Below are positions 9,967-18,073 of a stretch of DNA of 46,527 bases, piece after piece (within the stretch, counting starts at the first letter, position 1; the number at the start of each line of letters is the position of its first letter). Source of the DNA: Oscillospiraceae bacterium (lineage in GTDB: Bacteria > Bacillota > Clostridia > Oscillospirales > Acutalibacteraceae); NCBI GenBank assembly GCA_015065645.1, contig SVPW01000016.1, positions 1 to 46,527 of the forward strand, given 5' to 3'. A program made the position numbers and the translations under genes. Below the pieces are notes generated by a model. It saw only the letters and a program-made list of their open reading frames with translations. It made no database searches and was not told the origin of the DNA.

Positions 9967-10015
9967 AATTTCCTCCTAAATCTCTCTCGTCTCTGTATAA
10001 AAGGTATGTTGGAAA

Positions 10016-11407
10016 TTAAAACTTTATTTTTTCAGCTATATAATTTTTAAGGTCCGCAATCGCAATGCGCTCCTGCTGCATGGTATCTCTGTCACGAACA
10101 GTAACACAGTTATCCTCAAGAGAGTCAAAGTCATAGGTGATACAAATAGGTGTACCTATTTCATCCTCACGGCGGTAACGCTTACCAATAGAGCCGGCAT
10201 CGTCAAAGTCTACCATAAAGTCAGCAGCTAATGCGTTCTTAACTTCAAGTGCTTTTTCTGAAAGCTTTTTGGAAAGCGGTAAAACAGCAGCCTTAAAAGG
10301 AGCAAGTGCACCATGCAGACGCAGTACATTACGAACATCGCCCTTTTCATCAACCTCTTCGTCATAAGCATCGCAAAGGAATGCAAGTGTTACACGGTCT
10401 GCACCCAAAGAAGGCTCAACAACATAAGGAACATACTTTTCGTTTGTTTCGGGATCAAAGTATTCAAGCGGCTTGCCCGAATGATTCATATGCTGTGTAA
10501 GGTCATAATCGGTACGGTCAGCAACACCCCAAAGCTCACCCCAACCAAACGGGAAGAGGAATTCAAAGTCGGTAGTTGCTTTTGAGTAGAAGCAAAGCTC
10601 ATCCTTATCGTGGTCACGAAGCCTAAGATTTTCCTCTTTAAGACCTAAATCAAGTAACCACTTGCGGCAGAATGAACGCCAGTATTCAAACCATTCAAGG
10701 TCGGTTCCCGGCTTGCAGAAAAATTCAAGCTCCATCTGCTCAAACTCACGAATACGGAAAATAAAGTTTCCGGGAGTAATTTCATTACGGAATGATTTAC
10801 CAATCTGTCCCACACCGAAAGGAATCTTTTTGCGGGTGGTACGCTGAATGTTGTTAAAGTTTACGAAAATACCCTGTGCTGTTTCAGGACGAAGATAAAG
10901 TGTTGAGCTGTTATCCTCGGTAACACCCTGGAATGTTTTGAACATAAGATTAAATTTTCTTATATCGGTAAAATCGTGTGATCCGCAGGAAGGGCAGGCA
11001 ATGCCGTGCTCACGGATGTATTCTGACATTTCACTGTCGCTCATTGTTGCAGGGTTATCGGAAAGTCCGTTTTCTGCAACATAATCCTCAATAAGCTTAT
11101 CTGCTCTGTGGCGGGTTTTACACTGACGGCAATCCATAAGAGGATCAGAGAAGCCGCCCAAGTGACCGGAAGCTACCCATGTTTCGGGATTCATAAGTAT
11201 TGCACTGTCAAGACCTACATTATAAGGGTTTTCCTGAACAAACTTTTTCCACCATGCTTTTTTAATATTGTTTTTAAGCTCAACTCCTAAAGGACCGTAA
11301 TCCCAAGAGTTAGCAAGTCCGCCATATATTTCACTGCCGGGGTAAACAAAACCACGTCCCTTTGCAAGAGCAATAATGGCATCCATTGTTTTTTTATTGT
11401 TTTCCAT
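10016..11407 (-). CDS. glyS: Glycyl-tRNA synthetase, alpha2 type
   Basis: A class II aminoacyl-tRNA synthetase that charges tRNA-Gly. The 463 residues form the single-chain dimeric type rather than the alpha2beta2 GlyQ/GlyS type. Class II motifs are visible: the active-site entry [18 protein letters not shown] (~26-43), motif 2 [21 protein letters not shown] (~206-226) and motif 3 [13 protein letters not shown] (~333-345). A CxxC...CPSCG zinc-ribbon-like insertion lies at ~93-142. The C-terminus is the anticodon-binding domain. GGAGGG precedes the ATG, and a sigma-A promoter lies 41-69 bases upstream. No T-box leader is seen in the short 5' region. Confidence 0.96.
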   Translation of the reverse strand: MENNKKTMDAIIALAKGRGFVYPGSEIYGGLANSWDYGPLGVELKNNIKKAWWKKFVQENPYNVGLDSAILMNPETWVASGHLGGFSDPLMDCRQCKTRHRADKLIEDYVAENGLSDNPATMSDSEMSEYIREHGIACPSCGSHDFTDIRKFNLMFKTFQGVTEDNSSTLYLRPETAQGIFVNFNNIQRTTRKKIPFGVGQIGKSFRNEITPGNFIFRIREFEQMELEFFCKPGTDLEWFEYWRSFCRKWLLDLGLKEENLRLRDHDKDELCFYSKATTDFEFLFPFGWGELWGVADRTDYDLTQHMNHSGKPLEYFDPETNEKYVPYVVEPSLGADRVTLAFLCDAYDEEVDEKGDVRNVLRLHGALAPFKAAVLPLSKKLSEKALEVKNALAADFMVDFDDAGSIGKRYRREDEIGTPICITYDFDSLEDNCVTVRDRDTMQQERIAIADLKNYIAEKIKF

Positions 11408-11447
11408 TTTTTAATTCCCTCCAAAAAAAACAAATTTCTACAAATAT

Positions 11448-11476
11448 ATTGTATACAAAATCAGCGAAAAAGTCAA
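11448..11476 (-). promoter_or_regulatory. Sigma-A promoter for glyS
   Basis: On the minus strand TTGACT (11471-11476) and TACAAT (11448-11453) are separated by 17 bases and lie just upstream of glyS. Confidence 0.7.
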
Positions 11477-11505
11477 TTAATAAAAATGTTGATAAAGAAT
11501 CCAAC

Positions 11506-11534
11506 TTGACATATTATTATGTATAGTTTATACT
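11506..11534 (+). promoter_or_regulatory. Sigma-A promoter for the small-protein gene pair
   Basis: TTGACA (11506-11511) and TATACT (11529-11534) with a 17-base spacer, 44 bases upstream of the ATG at 11579. It is divergent from the glyS promoter. Confidence 0.75.
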
Positions 11535-11578
11535 TATTATGGGTATGATTCTAATATTATTTGAATGGAGGCAGAATT

Positions 11579-11842
11579 ATGAATCCCAATAAAATTGAAT
11601 TACACAATATAAATTTAGAGGATTTTATTAAAGCGATAGATGGCTGTAAAGGTGATGTTTATCTTGAAACTTCTGATGGTGATGTTTTGAATCTTAAATC
11701 AAGGCTTTGCCAGATGATTGGTATAGCAACCATACTCAAAAGCACTGAAATCGGTGAGGTTTCGGTTCGTTGTACTGATCCTGAGGATGAAACATTGCTT
11801 TTCCGTTTTAATCTTTACGGCGAAATGCCTGAAAATAAATAA
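11579..11842 (+). CDS. Small protein of unknown function (possibly HPr-like fold)
   Basis: An 87-residue acidic, soluble protein with no signal peptide or membrane segment. The ATG at 11579 is chosen because GGAGG at 11567-11571 sits 7 bases upstream; an in-frame TTG at 11561 would place that ribosome-binding site inside the gene. The pattern LEDFIKAID...GDVYLETSDG..LNLKSRLCQMIGIATIL faintly recalls the helix-strand-helix layout around the LKS/AKS-x5-G segment of HPr-type proteins, but no active-site histidine context is present. Treat the fold idea as a guess. It is first in a two-gene unit with the next small ORF, 18 bases downstream, and has its own promoter. Confidence 0.75.
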   Translation: MNPNKIELHNINLEDFIKAIDGCKGDVYLETSDGDVLNLKSRLCQMIGIATILKSTEIGEVSVRCTDPEDETLLFRFNLYGEMPENK

Positions 11843-11860
11843 TTAACAGGAGTTTTTAAA

Positions 11861-12145
11861 ATGGCAGAAAACAAATTTTTAATGTATAAGGGTAAACCGC
11901 TTGTTCGCAAGGGTAATGAGATATATTACGGTGATATGACCGAAAAATATATTGCTCGTTTTGAAATACTTTCAACCACAAAAGCAGGGGATCTTGAGAT
12001 TGCCGATAAGGTATCTGTGCAGTTACTTGACAGTAATGTGGACTTTCCTATGAAAGACAGAATTTCTAAAGAAACCGTAAAGCCAACCCTTTTTGATGCA
12101 CTTGAAATTGGATTTATTTGGCTTGAAAGAGCTTTGAAAAACTAA
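11861..12145 (+). CDS. Small conserved-looking protein of unknown function
   Basis: A 94-residue soluble protein. An AGGAG ribosome-binding site precedes the ATG, and codon use looks like that of neighbouring real genes. The sequence begins with a beta-rich stretch (FLMYKGKPLVRKGNEIYYG) and contains KYIARFEILSTTKAGDLEIADKVSVQLLDS followed by a C-terminal helix. I do not recognise the family. It lies 18 bases after the preceding small gene and before a hairpin terminator, so the two probably form one transcript and may act together. Confidence 0.75.
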   Translation: MAENKFLMYKGKPLVRKGNEIYYGDMTEKYIARFEILSTTKAGDLEIADKVSVQLLDSNVDFPMKDRISKETVKPTLFDALEIGFIWLERALKN

Positions 12146-12154
12146 GAATGAAAA

Positions 12155-12177
12155 GGACCGTCTTAAAAAGGCGGTCT
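12155..12177 (+). terminator. Intrinsic terminator after the small-protein pair
   Basis: GACCGTC pairs with GGCGGTC (7 bp, one G-U pair) around an A/T-rich loop. It is followed by a T-containing but imperfect tail. Confidence 0.6.
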
Positions 12178-12199
12178 TGATTTATTTAGGGAGGTATTT

Positions 12200-12922
12200 A
12201 TGGATAAGCAAACCGTTAAAATAGAAAATTCCGCAGATACACTTTTTATTGCACATAGGGGTTTAAGCGGTATCTATACCGAAAATACAAATGCCGCTTT
12301 TTCCGAGGCTGCTAAATGCTCATATTTTGGAATAGAAACAGATATTCATCCCACAGCCGACGGTGAGTTTGTTACCATTCATGATGATACAACCCGCCGT
12401 GTGGGAAATGAAAATATACAGGTGGAATCATCTTCATTGCAAGAGCTTAGAAGTATTGCTTTAAAGAAAAAGGTGGGGATAGAGGATGAAGGTTATATTC
12501 CCACTCTTTCCGAGTATATAGAAATATGTAAAAAATACGGTAAAACCGCAGTTGTTGAACTAAAAAATACCTTTGAGCGTAATCAGGTATTTAAGGCTTG
12601 TGAGCTTATAGAAAGATTGGGTTATATGGATAAATGTATCTTTATTTCCTTTTACTTTCAAAATCTTTTGTATATTAGAATGCGTTATCCAAAACAAGCA
12701 TTACAATACCTTGTAAAAAAGGATAGCTTTGGCTTGATTTTGCGGTTGAGAATGCATAAAATTGACCTTGATATAAAACATACCGCAGTAACAAATGAGC
12801 TGGTTAAAAAATGCCATAAGCATGGCATAAAGGTTAATTGCTGGACGGTAGATGCCCCTCATACTGCTCAAAAGCTTATAGAATCAGGAGTTGATTTTAT
12901 TACGACAAATATATTGGAATGA
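12200..12922 (+). CDS. Glycerophosphodiester phosphodiesterase family protein
   Basis: A GDPD-fold enzyme that hydrolyses glycerophosphodiesters to glycerol-3-phosphate and an alcohol, or a related lipid headgroup. The 240 residues include the catalytic set: H19-R20 in FIAHRGLSG, E46 and D48 in GIETDIH, and H61 in TIHDDTTRR. The later VVELKN and C-terminal VNCWTVD.....LIESGVDFITTN segments complete the TIM barrel. There is no signal peptide, so it acts in the cytoplasm. GGGAGG is well placed before the ATG. It is followed by a terminator hairpin and then the first copy of the 222-bp repeat. Confidence 0.92.
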   Translation: MDKQTVKIENSADTLFIAHRGLSGIYTENTNAAFSEAAKCSYFGIETDIHPTADGEFVTIHDDTTRRVGNENIQVESSSLQELRSIALKKKVGIEDEGYIPTLSEYIEICKKYGKTAVVELKNTFERNQVFKACELIERLGYMDKCIFISFYFQNLLYIRMRYPKQALQYLVKKDSFGLILRLRMHKIDLDIKHTAVTNELVKKCHKHGIKVNCWTVDAPHTAQKLIESGVDFITTNILE

Positions 12923-12935
12923 TATAATAATGACA

Positions 12936-12967
12936 AAAAATTGCCCTGAAATCTCAGGGCAATTTTT
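12936..12967 (+). terminator. Intrinsic terminator after the GDPD gene
   Basis: A perfect 14-bp stem (12936-12949 with 12954-12967), 4-nt loop, A-rich left and T-rich right end. The 222-bp repeat begins at its last base. Confidence 0.9.
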
Positions 12968-13188
12968 GAGAGTGTCGACAAAGTCTCCACTCTCTTGGAC
13001 GGGGATGCCGTTCGCAAAAAATTAAAAATTTTTTGACTGCACTCTATCCCCGTGGGTACACCCCTGTGCCCTTGAAAATCCGCATTATAAGCGAATTTTC
13101 GCTTATGATGTGTTTTTTCACCGCACCTGTCGCTGAAAAAACAAAAATGCGGCTACAAGCCGCATAAAAAATTAAATTTAGGTTTTTC
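12967..13188 (+). repeat. 222-bp dispersed intergenic repeat, copy 1
   Basis: The first of three near-identical copies (others at 31584-31806 and 46401-46527, the last cut by the window end). Internal inverted repeats can be read in order: GAGAGTG/CACTCTC; CGGGGAT/ATCCCCG enclosing CAAAAAATT/AATTTTTTG; CATTATAAGCG/CGCTTATGATG; and ATGCGGCT/AGCCGCAT. Against copy 2 there are only a handful of changes, the largest cluster after ATCCCCG. The right end stops exactly at the prs stop codon (13189-13191). No convincing ORF or transposase is present. Confidence 0.9.
13135..13165 (-). terminator. Repeat-borne intrinsic terminator for prs
   Basis: Inside the repeat, an 8-bp hairpin (13147-13165, loop ACA) is followed on the minus strand by a U-rich run (13146 down to 13135). 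It lies just downstream of prs, so the repeat may supply its terminator. Confidence 0.65.
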
Positions 13189-14316
13189 TTATATCTGGTT
13201 GTATTTAGCCATGATTTTCTTGATGCGGTCAGCCGGATCAAGAAGTCCGCTAATGGAGTTATCATTATTGAGGGTATCAATTATTAATGCGATGTACTTA
13301 GACATATTAACACTGCAGTACCATTCACGGGAAAGAAGCTCAGGTGTTTGATAAATAAGGTTGGTGGTAAATACCTTATTAATAAGACCGCTTTCGTAGT
13401 ATTCATCAAACTTCTCAAGTCCTTCAACAAAAAGACCAAAGGTGGAGAATACGAATATACGGCCGGCACCTTTTTCTTTAAGCTTTGCAGCAATATCAAG
13501 CATAGAATCACCGGAGGAAATCATATCGTCTACAAGGATAAGATCCTTACCAACGATATCACTACCCAAAAATTCATGTGCTTCAATGGGGTTACGTCCG
13601 TTAACAACTACAGAGTAATTGCGGCGCTTATAGAACATACCAAGCGGCAGTCCTAAAACGGAGGAGTAGTAGATACAACGTCCCATACCGCCTTCATCGG
13701 GAGAAACTATCATAGCGTGATCTTTGTCAAGCTTAATATCCGGAACGGTTTTAAGCAAAGCCTTAATCATTTGATAGGTAGCCTGAACATTATCAAATCC
13801 GTCAAGCGGAATAGCATTGTTAACTCGTGGGTCGTGAGCATCAAATGTAATAATGTTCTTAACACCCATGCTTACAAGTTCCTGTAAAGCCAATGCACAG
13901 TCCATAGACTCACGGGTTGTGCGTCTGTGCTGTCTGCCTTCATAAAGCATAGGCATAATAACGGTGATTCTTCTTGCTTTACCGCCAAAAGCTGCAATAA
14001 CACGCTTGAGGTCTTGGAAATGATCATCCGGACTCATTGGAACAGAGCGACCGTACATTTTGTATTCTACGCTGTAGTTAAAACAGTCGCAGATAATGTA
14101 AGCGTCAAGTCCACGGGCGGTGTGGTTAAGTACAGCCTTTGCTTCACCTGTGCCAAAACGTGGGCAGTTAGCTCCAACAACAAAGGACTCATCGCCCTCA
14201 ATGTTACGCCATTGCTTGAGATAATAGTCTACCTTGGAAGCAATGTCCTCGCAACCTCTCATGCTAACAATAGCAAGGTCGCCATAAGGTGTGTGCTTAA
14301 AATCAATGTTCGCCAT
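13189..14316 (-). CDS. prs: Ribose-phosphate diphosphokinase (PRPP synthetase), long divergent form
   Basis: Makes PRPP from ribose-5-phosphate and ATP for nucleotide synthesis. The PRPP-binding loop is visible as ILVDDMISSGDSM, the catalytic flexible-loop region as MLYEGRQHRRTTRES, and the metal/ATP site as FDAHDPRV. At 375 residues it is longer than the usual ~315, with an extended N-terminal half and a C-terminal tail. The loop sequences differ from canonical Prs (which has D-T-A-G-T in the PRPP loop), so it belongs to a divergent clade. GGAGGG precedes the ATG. The 222-bp repeat starts directly after the stop. It could instead be another phosphoribosyltransferase-fold enzyme, but PRPP synthetase fits best. 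Confidence 0.85.
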   Translation of the reverse strand: MANIDFKHTPYGDLAIVSMRGCEDIASKVDYYLKQWRNIEGDESFVVGANCPRFGTGEAKAVLNHTARGLDAYIICDCFNYSVEYKMYGRSVPMSPDDHFQDLKRVIAAFGGKARRITVIMPMLYEGRQHRRTTRESMDCALALQELVSMGVKNIITFDAHDPRVNNAIPLDGFDNVQATYQMIKALLKTVPDIKLDKDHAMIVSPDEGGMGRCIYYSSVLGLPLGMFYKRRNYSVVVNGRNPIEAHEFLGSDIVGKDLILVDDMISSGDSMLDIAAKLKEKGAGRIFVFSTFGLFVEGLEKFDEYYESGLINKVFTTNLIYQTPELLSREWYCSVNMSKYIALIIDTLNNDNSISGLLDPADRIKKIMAKYNQI

Positions 14317-14535
14317 AATAAATACCCTCCGAAAAGTATTAATTTAATCATCATATATAATATAACACATTTTCTTCGCCGAAAAAAGACCTTTTTCTAA
14401 AAAATCTTACATAATCTTTATATATATTTTTTGTGTTTTTTTTAGAGTGATTATACAAAAGCGCATTTTTTTGAAAAAAGTTTTAAAAGCACTGCATTAA
14501 TTTGAAAAGAAAAATGATTTTTTACTTTGTAGCGG

Positions 14536-14564
14536 TTGACAAAATATTCACATTATTGTAATAT
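14536..14564 (+). promoter_or_regulatory. Sigma-A promoter for the CNNM gene pair
   Basis: TTGACA (14536-14541) and TAATAT (14559-14564) with a 17-base spacer, 34 bases upstream of the ATG at 14599. This rules out the in-frame TTG at 14536 as a start. Confidence 0.8.
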
Positions 14565-14598
14565 AAAAGAAATATGTAATTTGGGAGATGATATACGC

Positions 14599-15621
14599 AT
14601 GGACGACCCGGGGAGTAGTATTCCTTTAGGTAGTATCATACTGTATCTGCTGTTTATTGTGGGCAGCGCTTATTTTTCGGGAACTGAAATTTCTTTGGCT
14701 ACCGTAAACCGTATTCATATGATGAGTTATGCTGATAACGGAAGTAAAGGTGCAAAAAGGGTGCTTCGCATTTTAGATCACTTTGATGAAGCACTTGTTG
14801 TATTGCTTATCGGTAATAACATTATGAATATCGGCTGTGCAACCTTATCGGTAGTTATCGCCACAAATCTTTGGGGCGGCGGTTCCGTAACTCTTGCAAC
14901 CGTTGCAACAACGGTTATACTGTTTATCTTCGGTGAAATGGCACCAAAAAGCATAGCAAGGGCTTGTAATGAAAGCTTTGTAATGTTTATTTCAGGTTCG
15001 CTTTTGTTTTTGATGAAGGTATTAAAACCTATTTCTTGGGTTTTTACCAAGCTTTCGGATTCTGTTTCAAAGCCTTTAATTAAAAATACTAAGCCTGATG
15101 TCACTATGACCGAAGATGAGTTTCAGGATATTGTTGAAAACATTTCCGTAGATGATGGTTTTGATGTGGATACCGGTAAATTGGTAAAATCGGCATTTCT
15201 TTTTGATGACCTTACCGCTGCGGAAGTTATGACCCCATGGGATGATGTTCAAAAAATTTATGCGGGTATGAAAACCGATGAAATAATTGAACAGATTAAG
15301 GGTACAGTACATTCAAGATTGCCTGTTATCGGCCGTGATGGTTCGGTAAAGGGGATTTTGCAGATTCGTCGCTTTATGCGTGCATACATAAAAAATAAAC
15401 ATATCATATTGGCATCGGTAATGGATTATCCGTATTATATCCGTCCCGAAGTTGCCATTGATGATTTGCTCACTCAAATGAGTAACCACCGCCGCAATCT
15501 TGCTATTGTTAAGGGAAGTGACGGAAAGCCTATCGGTATTCTCACCATTGAGGATATTCTTGAACAGCTTGTTGGTGAAATTTATGATGAGGATGACATC
15601 GGAGGTGGCGAAAATGGATGA
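14599..15621 (+). CDS. CNNM-domain/CBS-pair membrane protein (HlyC/CorC family), short paralogue
   Basis: A 340-residue inner-membrane protein of the CNNM/DUF21 family, members of which are linked to Mg2+/Co2+ homeostasis. N-terminal membrane segments (~9-30, 63-84, 93-112 and 126-148) are followed by a cytosolic CBS pair (~180-330) ending in GILTIEDILEQLVGEIYDED. It stops there and lacks the C-terminal CorC_HlyC domain found in its downstream neighbour. GGGAG precedes the ATG. The 3' end overlaps the next gene by 8 bases. Ion substrate is not readable from sequence. Confidence 0.9.
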   Translation: MDDPGSSIPLGSIILYLLFIVGSAYFSGTEISLATVNRIHMMSYADNGSKGAKRVLRILDHFDEALVVLLIGNNIMNIGCATLSVVIATNLWGGGSVTLATVATTVILFIFGEMAPKSIARACNESFVMFISGSLLFLMKVLKPISWVFTKLSDSVSKPLIKNTKPDVTMTEDEFQDIVENISVDDGFDVDTGKLVKSAFLFDDLTAAEVMTPWDDVQKIYAGMKTDEIIEQIKGTVHSRLPVIGRDGSVKGILQIRRFMRAYIKNKHIILASVMDYPYYIRPEVAIDDLLTQMSNHRRNLAIVKGSDGKPIGILTIEDILEQLVGEIYDEDDIGGGENG

Positions 15622-16903
15622 TATTTTCCTTTATTGCTGTATTCCGGTTCTTATTTTATTTTCCGCCTTCTTTTCTGCAAGTGAAATAGCGCTTGCAAGC
15701 GCCAATGTACATAGGCTTAAAAGCCGTGCTGAAAATGGAAGCTTTTTGGCAAAATTAGCCTGCAAGCTTATAGATAATTATGATGATAACTTAGGCGGTA
15801 TTTTAGTAGGTAATAATGTTGTTAATAATGCCGCTTCCTCTATTGCAACGGTTATTGTTATAAACCTTTTATCTGATGATTATGCGTGGGTTTCCACCGT
15901 TATTATGACCATATTGGTGCTTATCTTCGGTGAGATTATACCAAAGGTTTTAGCTAAAACCTTTGCAGAAAAGTTTTCACTTTTTTGTGCCGTTCCTATT
16001 TTTATTGTTTCAACTATATGCCGTCCTATTTCGGTATTTATGGTGTTTATAATAAATCTTTTTTCAAAGCCGTTTAAATCTGCAAGAAGTGATAGCAGTG
16101 CGGTTTCTGAGGATGATTTTGAAAACATCATTGATATTGTTGAGGATGAGGGCGTTCTTGATGAGGAGCAATGTGATCTTTTGCAAAATGCTCTTGGTTT
16201 TGATGAAATTTTAGCTTATGAAGTAATTACTCCCCGTGTGGATATGAGTGCTATTGATATTCGTGATCCGTATGAAAAGAATATAGAAAAGATTATGGAT
16301 TGCATTTATACAAGGGTTCCTGTTTATGAGGATACACCTGATAATATTATTGGTATTTTGCATCTTAACCATGTTTTTAAGGAGCTTGTTGAAAATGAGC
16401 AGGTTAGCCTTAGAAATCTTTTGTTGCCCGTAACCTATGTTCATCAAACAATGCCTCTTCCCGATGTGCTTGAAAAGATGAAGGAAAACAAAACGCATCT
16501 TGTTGTGGTGCATGATGAATACGGTGGCACAATGGGTATTCTCACCATGGAGGATGTGCTTGAACAGCTTGTTGGTGAAATTTGGGATGAAACGGATGAA
16601 ATAGAGTATGAGTTCGTTTGTGTTGATGAAACCCATTTTGAAGCTGTTGGTGAAATGCGAATCTATGATTTCTTCGATGAATTTGATATTGATATTGAAG
16701 AGGATGAGGATTTTGCAGATGATAACGCAACTGTTGGTGGTTGGGTTGTTGATAGATTAGAGGGTGAATTTGATATAGGTGATACAGTTACCTATAAAAA
16801 CTTAGTAATCACCATTCTTGAGGCAGATGACAAGCGTATTGAGCGTGTTGCTGTTGAAGAACTTCCCGTTTCTGATGATGAAGATGAGGAAGATGACGAT
16901 TAA
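15614..16903 (+). CDS. CNNM/CBS/CorC_HlyC membrane protein (HlyC/CorC family), full-length paralogue
   Basis: A 429-residue inner-membrane protein with the complete family order. DUF21/CNNM membrane segments (first ~170 residues) include AFFSASEIALASANVHRLK, and a CBS pair includes GILHLNHVFKEL and GILTMEDVLEQLVGEIWDE. A C-terminal CorC_HlyC domain (~345-415, GWVVDRLEGEFDIGD) ends in a strongly acidic tail (SDDEDEEDDD). The ATG at 15614 lies inside the end of the upstream paralogue, with GGAGGTGG upstream, so the pair is translationally coupled and may form a heteromer. A role in divalent-cation efflux is family knowledge, not shown here. Confidence 0.92.
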   Translation: MDDIFLYCCIPVLILFSAFFSASEIALASANVHRLKSRAENGSFLAKLACKLIDNYDDNLGGILVGNNVVNNAASSIATVIVINLLSDDYAWVSTVIMTILVLIFGEIIPKVLAKTFAEKFSLFCAVPIFIVSTICRPISVFMVFIINLFSKPFKSARSDSSAVSEDDFENIIDIVEDEGVLDEEQCDLLQNALGFDEILAYEVITPRVDMSAIDIRDPYEKNIEKIMDCIYTRVPVYEDTPDNIIGILHLNHVFKELVENEQVSLRNLLLPVTYVHQTMPLPDVLEKMKENKTHLVVVHDEYGGTMGILTMEDVLEQLVGEIWDETDEIEYEFVCVDETHFEAVGEMRIYDFFDEFDIDIEEDEDFADDNATVGGWVVDRLEGEFDIGDTVTYKNLVITILEADDKRIERVAVEELPVSDDEDEEDDD

Positions 16904-16921
16904 AAATATGTTTTTTTGATG

Positions 16922-16956
16922 AAATTGGGAGCATTTTTTACAAATGCTCCCAATTT
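16922..16956 (+). terminator. Intrinsic terminator after the CNNM pair
   Basis: A perfect 15-bp stem (16922-16936 with 16942-16956), 5-nt loop, and a T-rich right end. Confidence 0.9.
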
Positions 16957-17012
16957 TTATGTTGCACTTTATAAAAAAATCGCATTTTTGAAAAATAATG
17001 GTAAAAAGTGCT

Positions 17013-17040
17013 TTGAAAATCTGCTGAAATATTGTATAAT
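17013..17040 (+). promoter_or_regulatory. Sigma-A promoter for hprK and following genes
   Basis: TTGAAA (17013-17018) and TATAAT (17035-17040), 16-base spacer, 34 bases upstream of the hprK ATG. Confidence 0.75.
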
Positions 17041-17074
17041 AACTTTGAATAATAAATTAGGGGAGAGTGTGCTT

Positions 17075-18040
17075 ATGAAGTCTGATTTTACCGTTTCTTT
17101 AAAACGGATAATTGATGAATTTTCGCTTGAAATATTATATATGCCGTCTATCACGGATGAAATAATGATAAGCAGTCCTGAAATTAATCGTCCGGGTCTT
17201 CAGTTAGCAGGATATTTTGAATATTTTGATGATAAGCGTATTCAAATAATGGGTATCAGTGAAATAAGCTTTATTGATCGCTTGGGTGACGAAGATGCCA
17301 AAAAGCGTATGAATGACTTTTTTGCAAAAAAGCCTCCTGCAGTAGTTATAGCACGAAATTTAAAGGTAAATGATTATTATATTGAAACCGCCCGTAAATA
17401 CGATGTGCCGTTATTCCGTACAGGTGAATCCACATCTGATTTTGCGGCATCGTTAATTGCATTTCTTAATTTGCAGTTGGCACCCCGTGTTACCCGCCAC
17501 GGTGTTATGGTTGAGGTTTATGGTGAAGGTATATTGCTCCTTGGTGAAAGCGGTGTAGGTAAAAGTGAAACTGCTATTGAGCTTGTAAAAAGAGGTCACC
17601 GTCTTATTGCTGATGATGCGGTTGAAATTCGCCGTGTATCAAGTAAATCGTTGGTTGGCTCCGCACCTGAAAATATTCGTCATTTTATTGAACTTCGTGG
17701 TATAGGTATTATAAACGCAAGCCGAATTTTTGGTGTGGGTGCGGTTAAGCTTACCGAAAAAATTGACCTTGTAATAAACCTTGAGCCGTGGGATGTTAAT
17801 AAGGTTTATGACCGTATGGGACTTGAAAGTCAAAAAACCGATATTTTGGGTCTTATGATCCCTTCAATGACCATTCCGGTAAAACCCGGTAGAAACCTTG
17901 CGGTAATTATTGAGGTTGCGGCTATGAACAGCCGTCAGAAAAAACTTGGCTATAATGCGGCGGAAGATCTGCTGAAGCGTCTTGGTATGCAGGATGATTT
18001 CCCTGCATCAAGCGAAGAAAAACCGGTAGACCCGTTTTAA
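17075..18040 (+). CDS. hprK: HPr kinase/phosphorylase
   Basis: The bifunctional sensor enzyme of carbon catabolite control in Firmicutes; it phosphorylates Ser46 of HPr and reverses this with phosphate. The 321 residues match the family. The N-terminal domain is followed by H142 (RHGVMVEVYG), the P-loop GESGVGKS at 157-164, D180-D181 in IADDAVEIRR, and the HprK signature ELRGIGIIN near 206. The ATG at 17075 is chosen because AGGGGAG lies 9 bases upstream; longer in-frame starts would run through the promoter and the preceding terminator. It heads a seven-gene co-oriented run through pfkA. Confidence 0.96.
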   Translation: MKSDFTVSLKRIIDEFSLEILYMPSITDEIMISSPEINRPGLQLAGYFEYFDDKRIQIMGISEISFIDRLGDEDAKKRMNDFFAKKPPAVVIARNLKVNDYYIETARKYDVPLFRTGESTSDFAASLIAFLNLQLAPRVTRHGVMVEVYGEGILLLGESGVGKSETAIELVKRGHRLIADDAVEIRRVSSKSLVGSAPENIRHFIELRGIGIINASRIFGVGAVKLTEKIDLVINLEPWDVNKVYDRMGLESQKTDILGLMIPSMTIPVKPGRNLAVIIEVAAMNSRQKKLGYNAAEDLLKRLGMQDDFPASSEEKPVDPF

Positions 18041-18073
18041 ATTTAAAAAATAAAAGATTGGAGATAAAAAATT

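Noticed and set aside
9329-9979. Plus-strand 216-codon frame opposite the Na/Pi transporter
   Set aside because: Shadow of a clear membrane-protein gene on the minus strand, with no ribosome-binding site and atypical composition.
12967-13188. Insertion sequence
   Set aside because: No transposase, no clear terminal inverted repeats and no target duplication could be seen; kept as a repeat of unknown origin.
13044-13280. Minus-strand 78-codon frame
   Set aside because: It spans the end of prs in another frame and the 222-bp repeat; no ribosome-binding site and no equivalent complete frame in copy 2.
14536-14598. TTG start adding 21 residues to the first CNNM protein
   Set aside because: The TTG is the -35 box of a good promoter and lies upstream of the expected transcription start.
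16916-17074. Longer N-terminus for HPr kinase
   Set aside because: It would include the upstream terminator hairpin and the hprK promoter; the ATG at 17075 has a proper ribosome-binding site.
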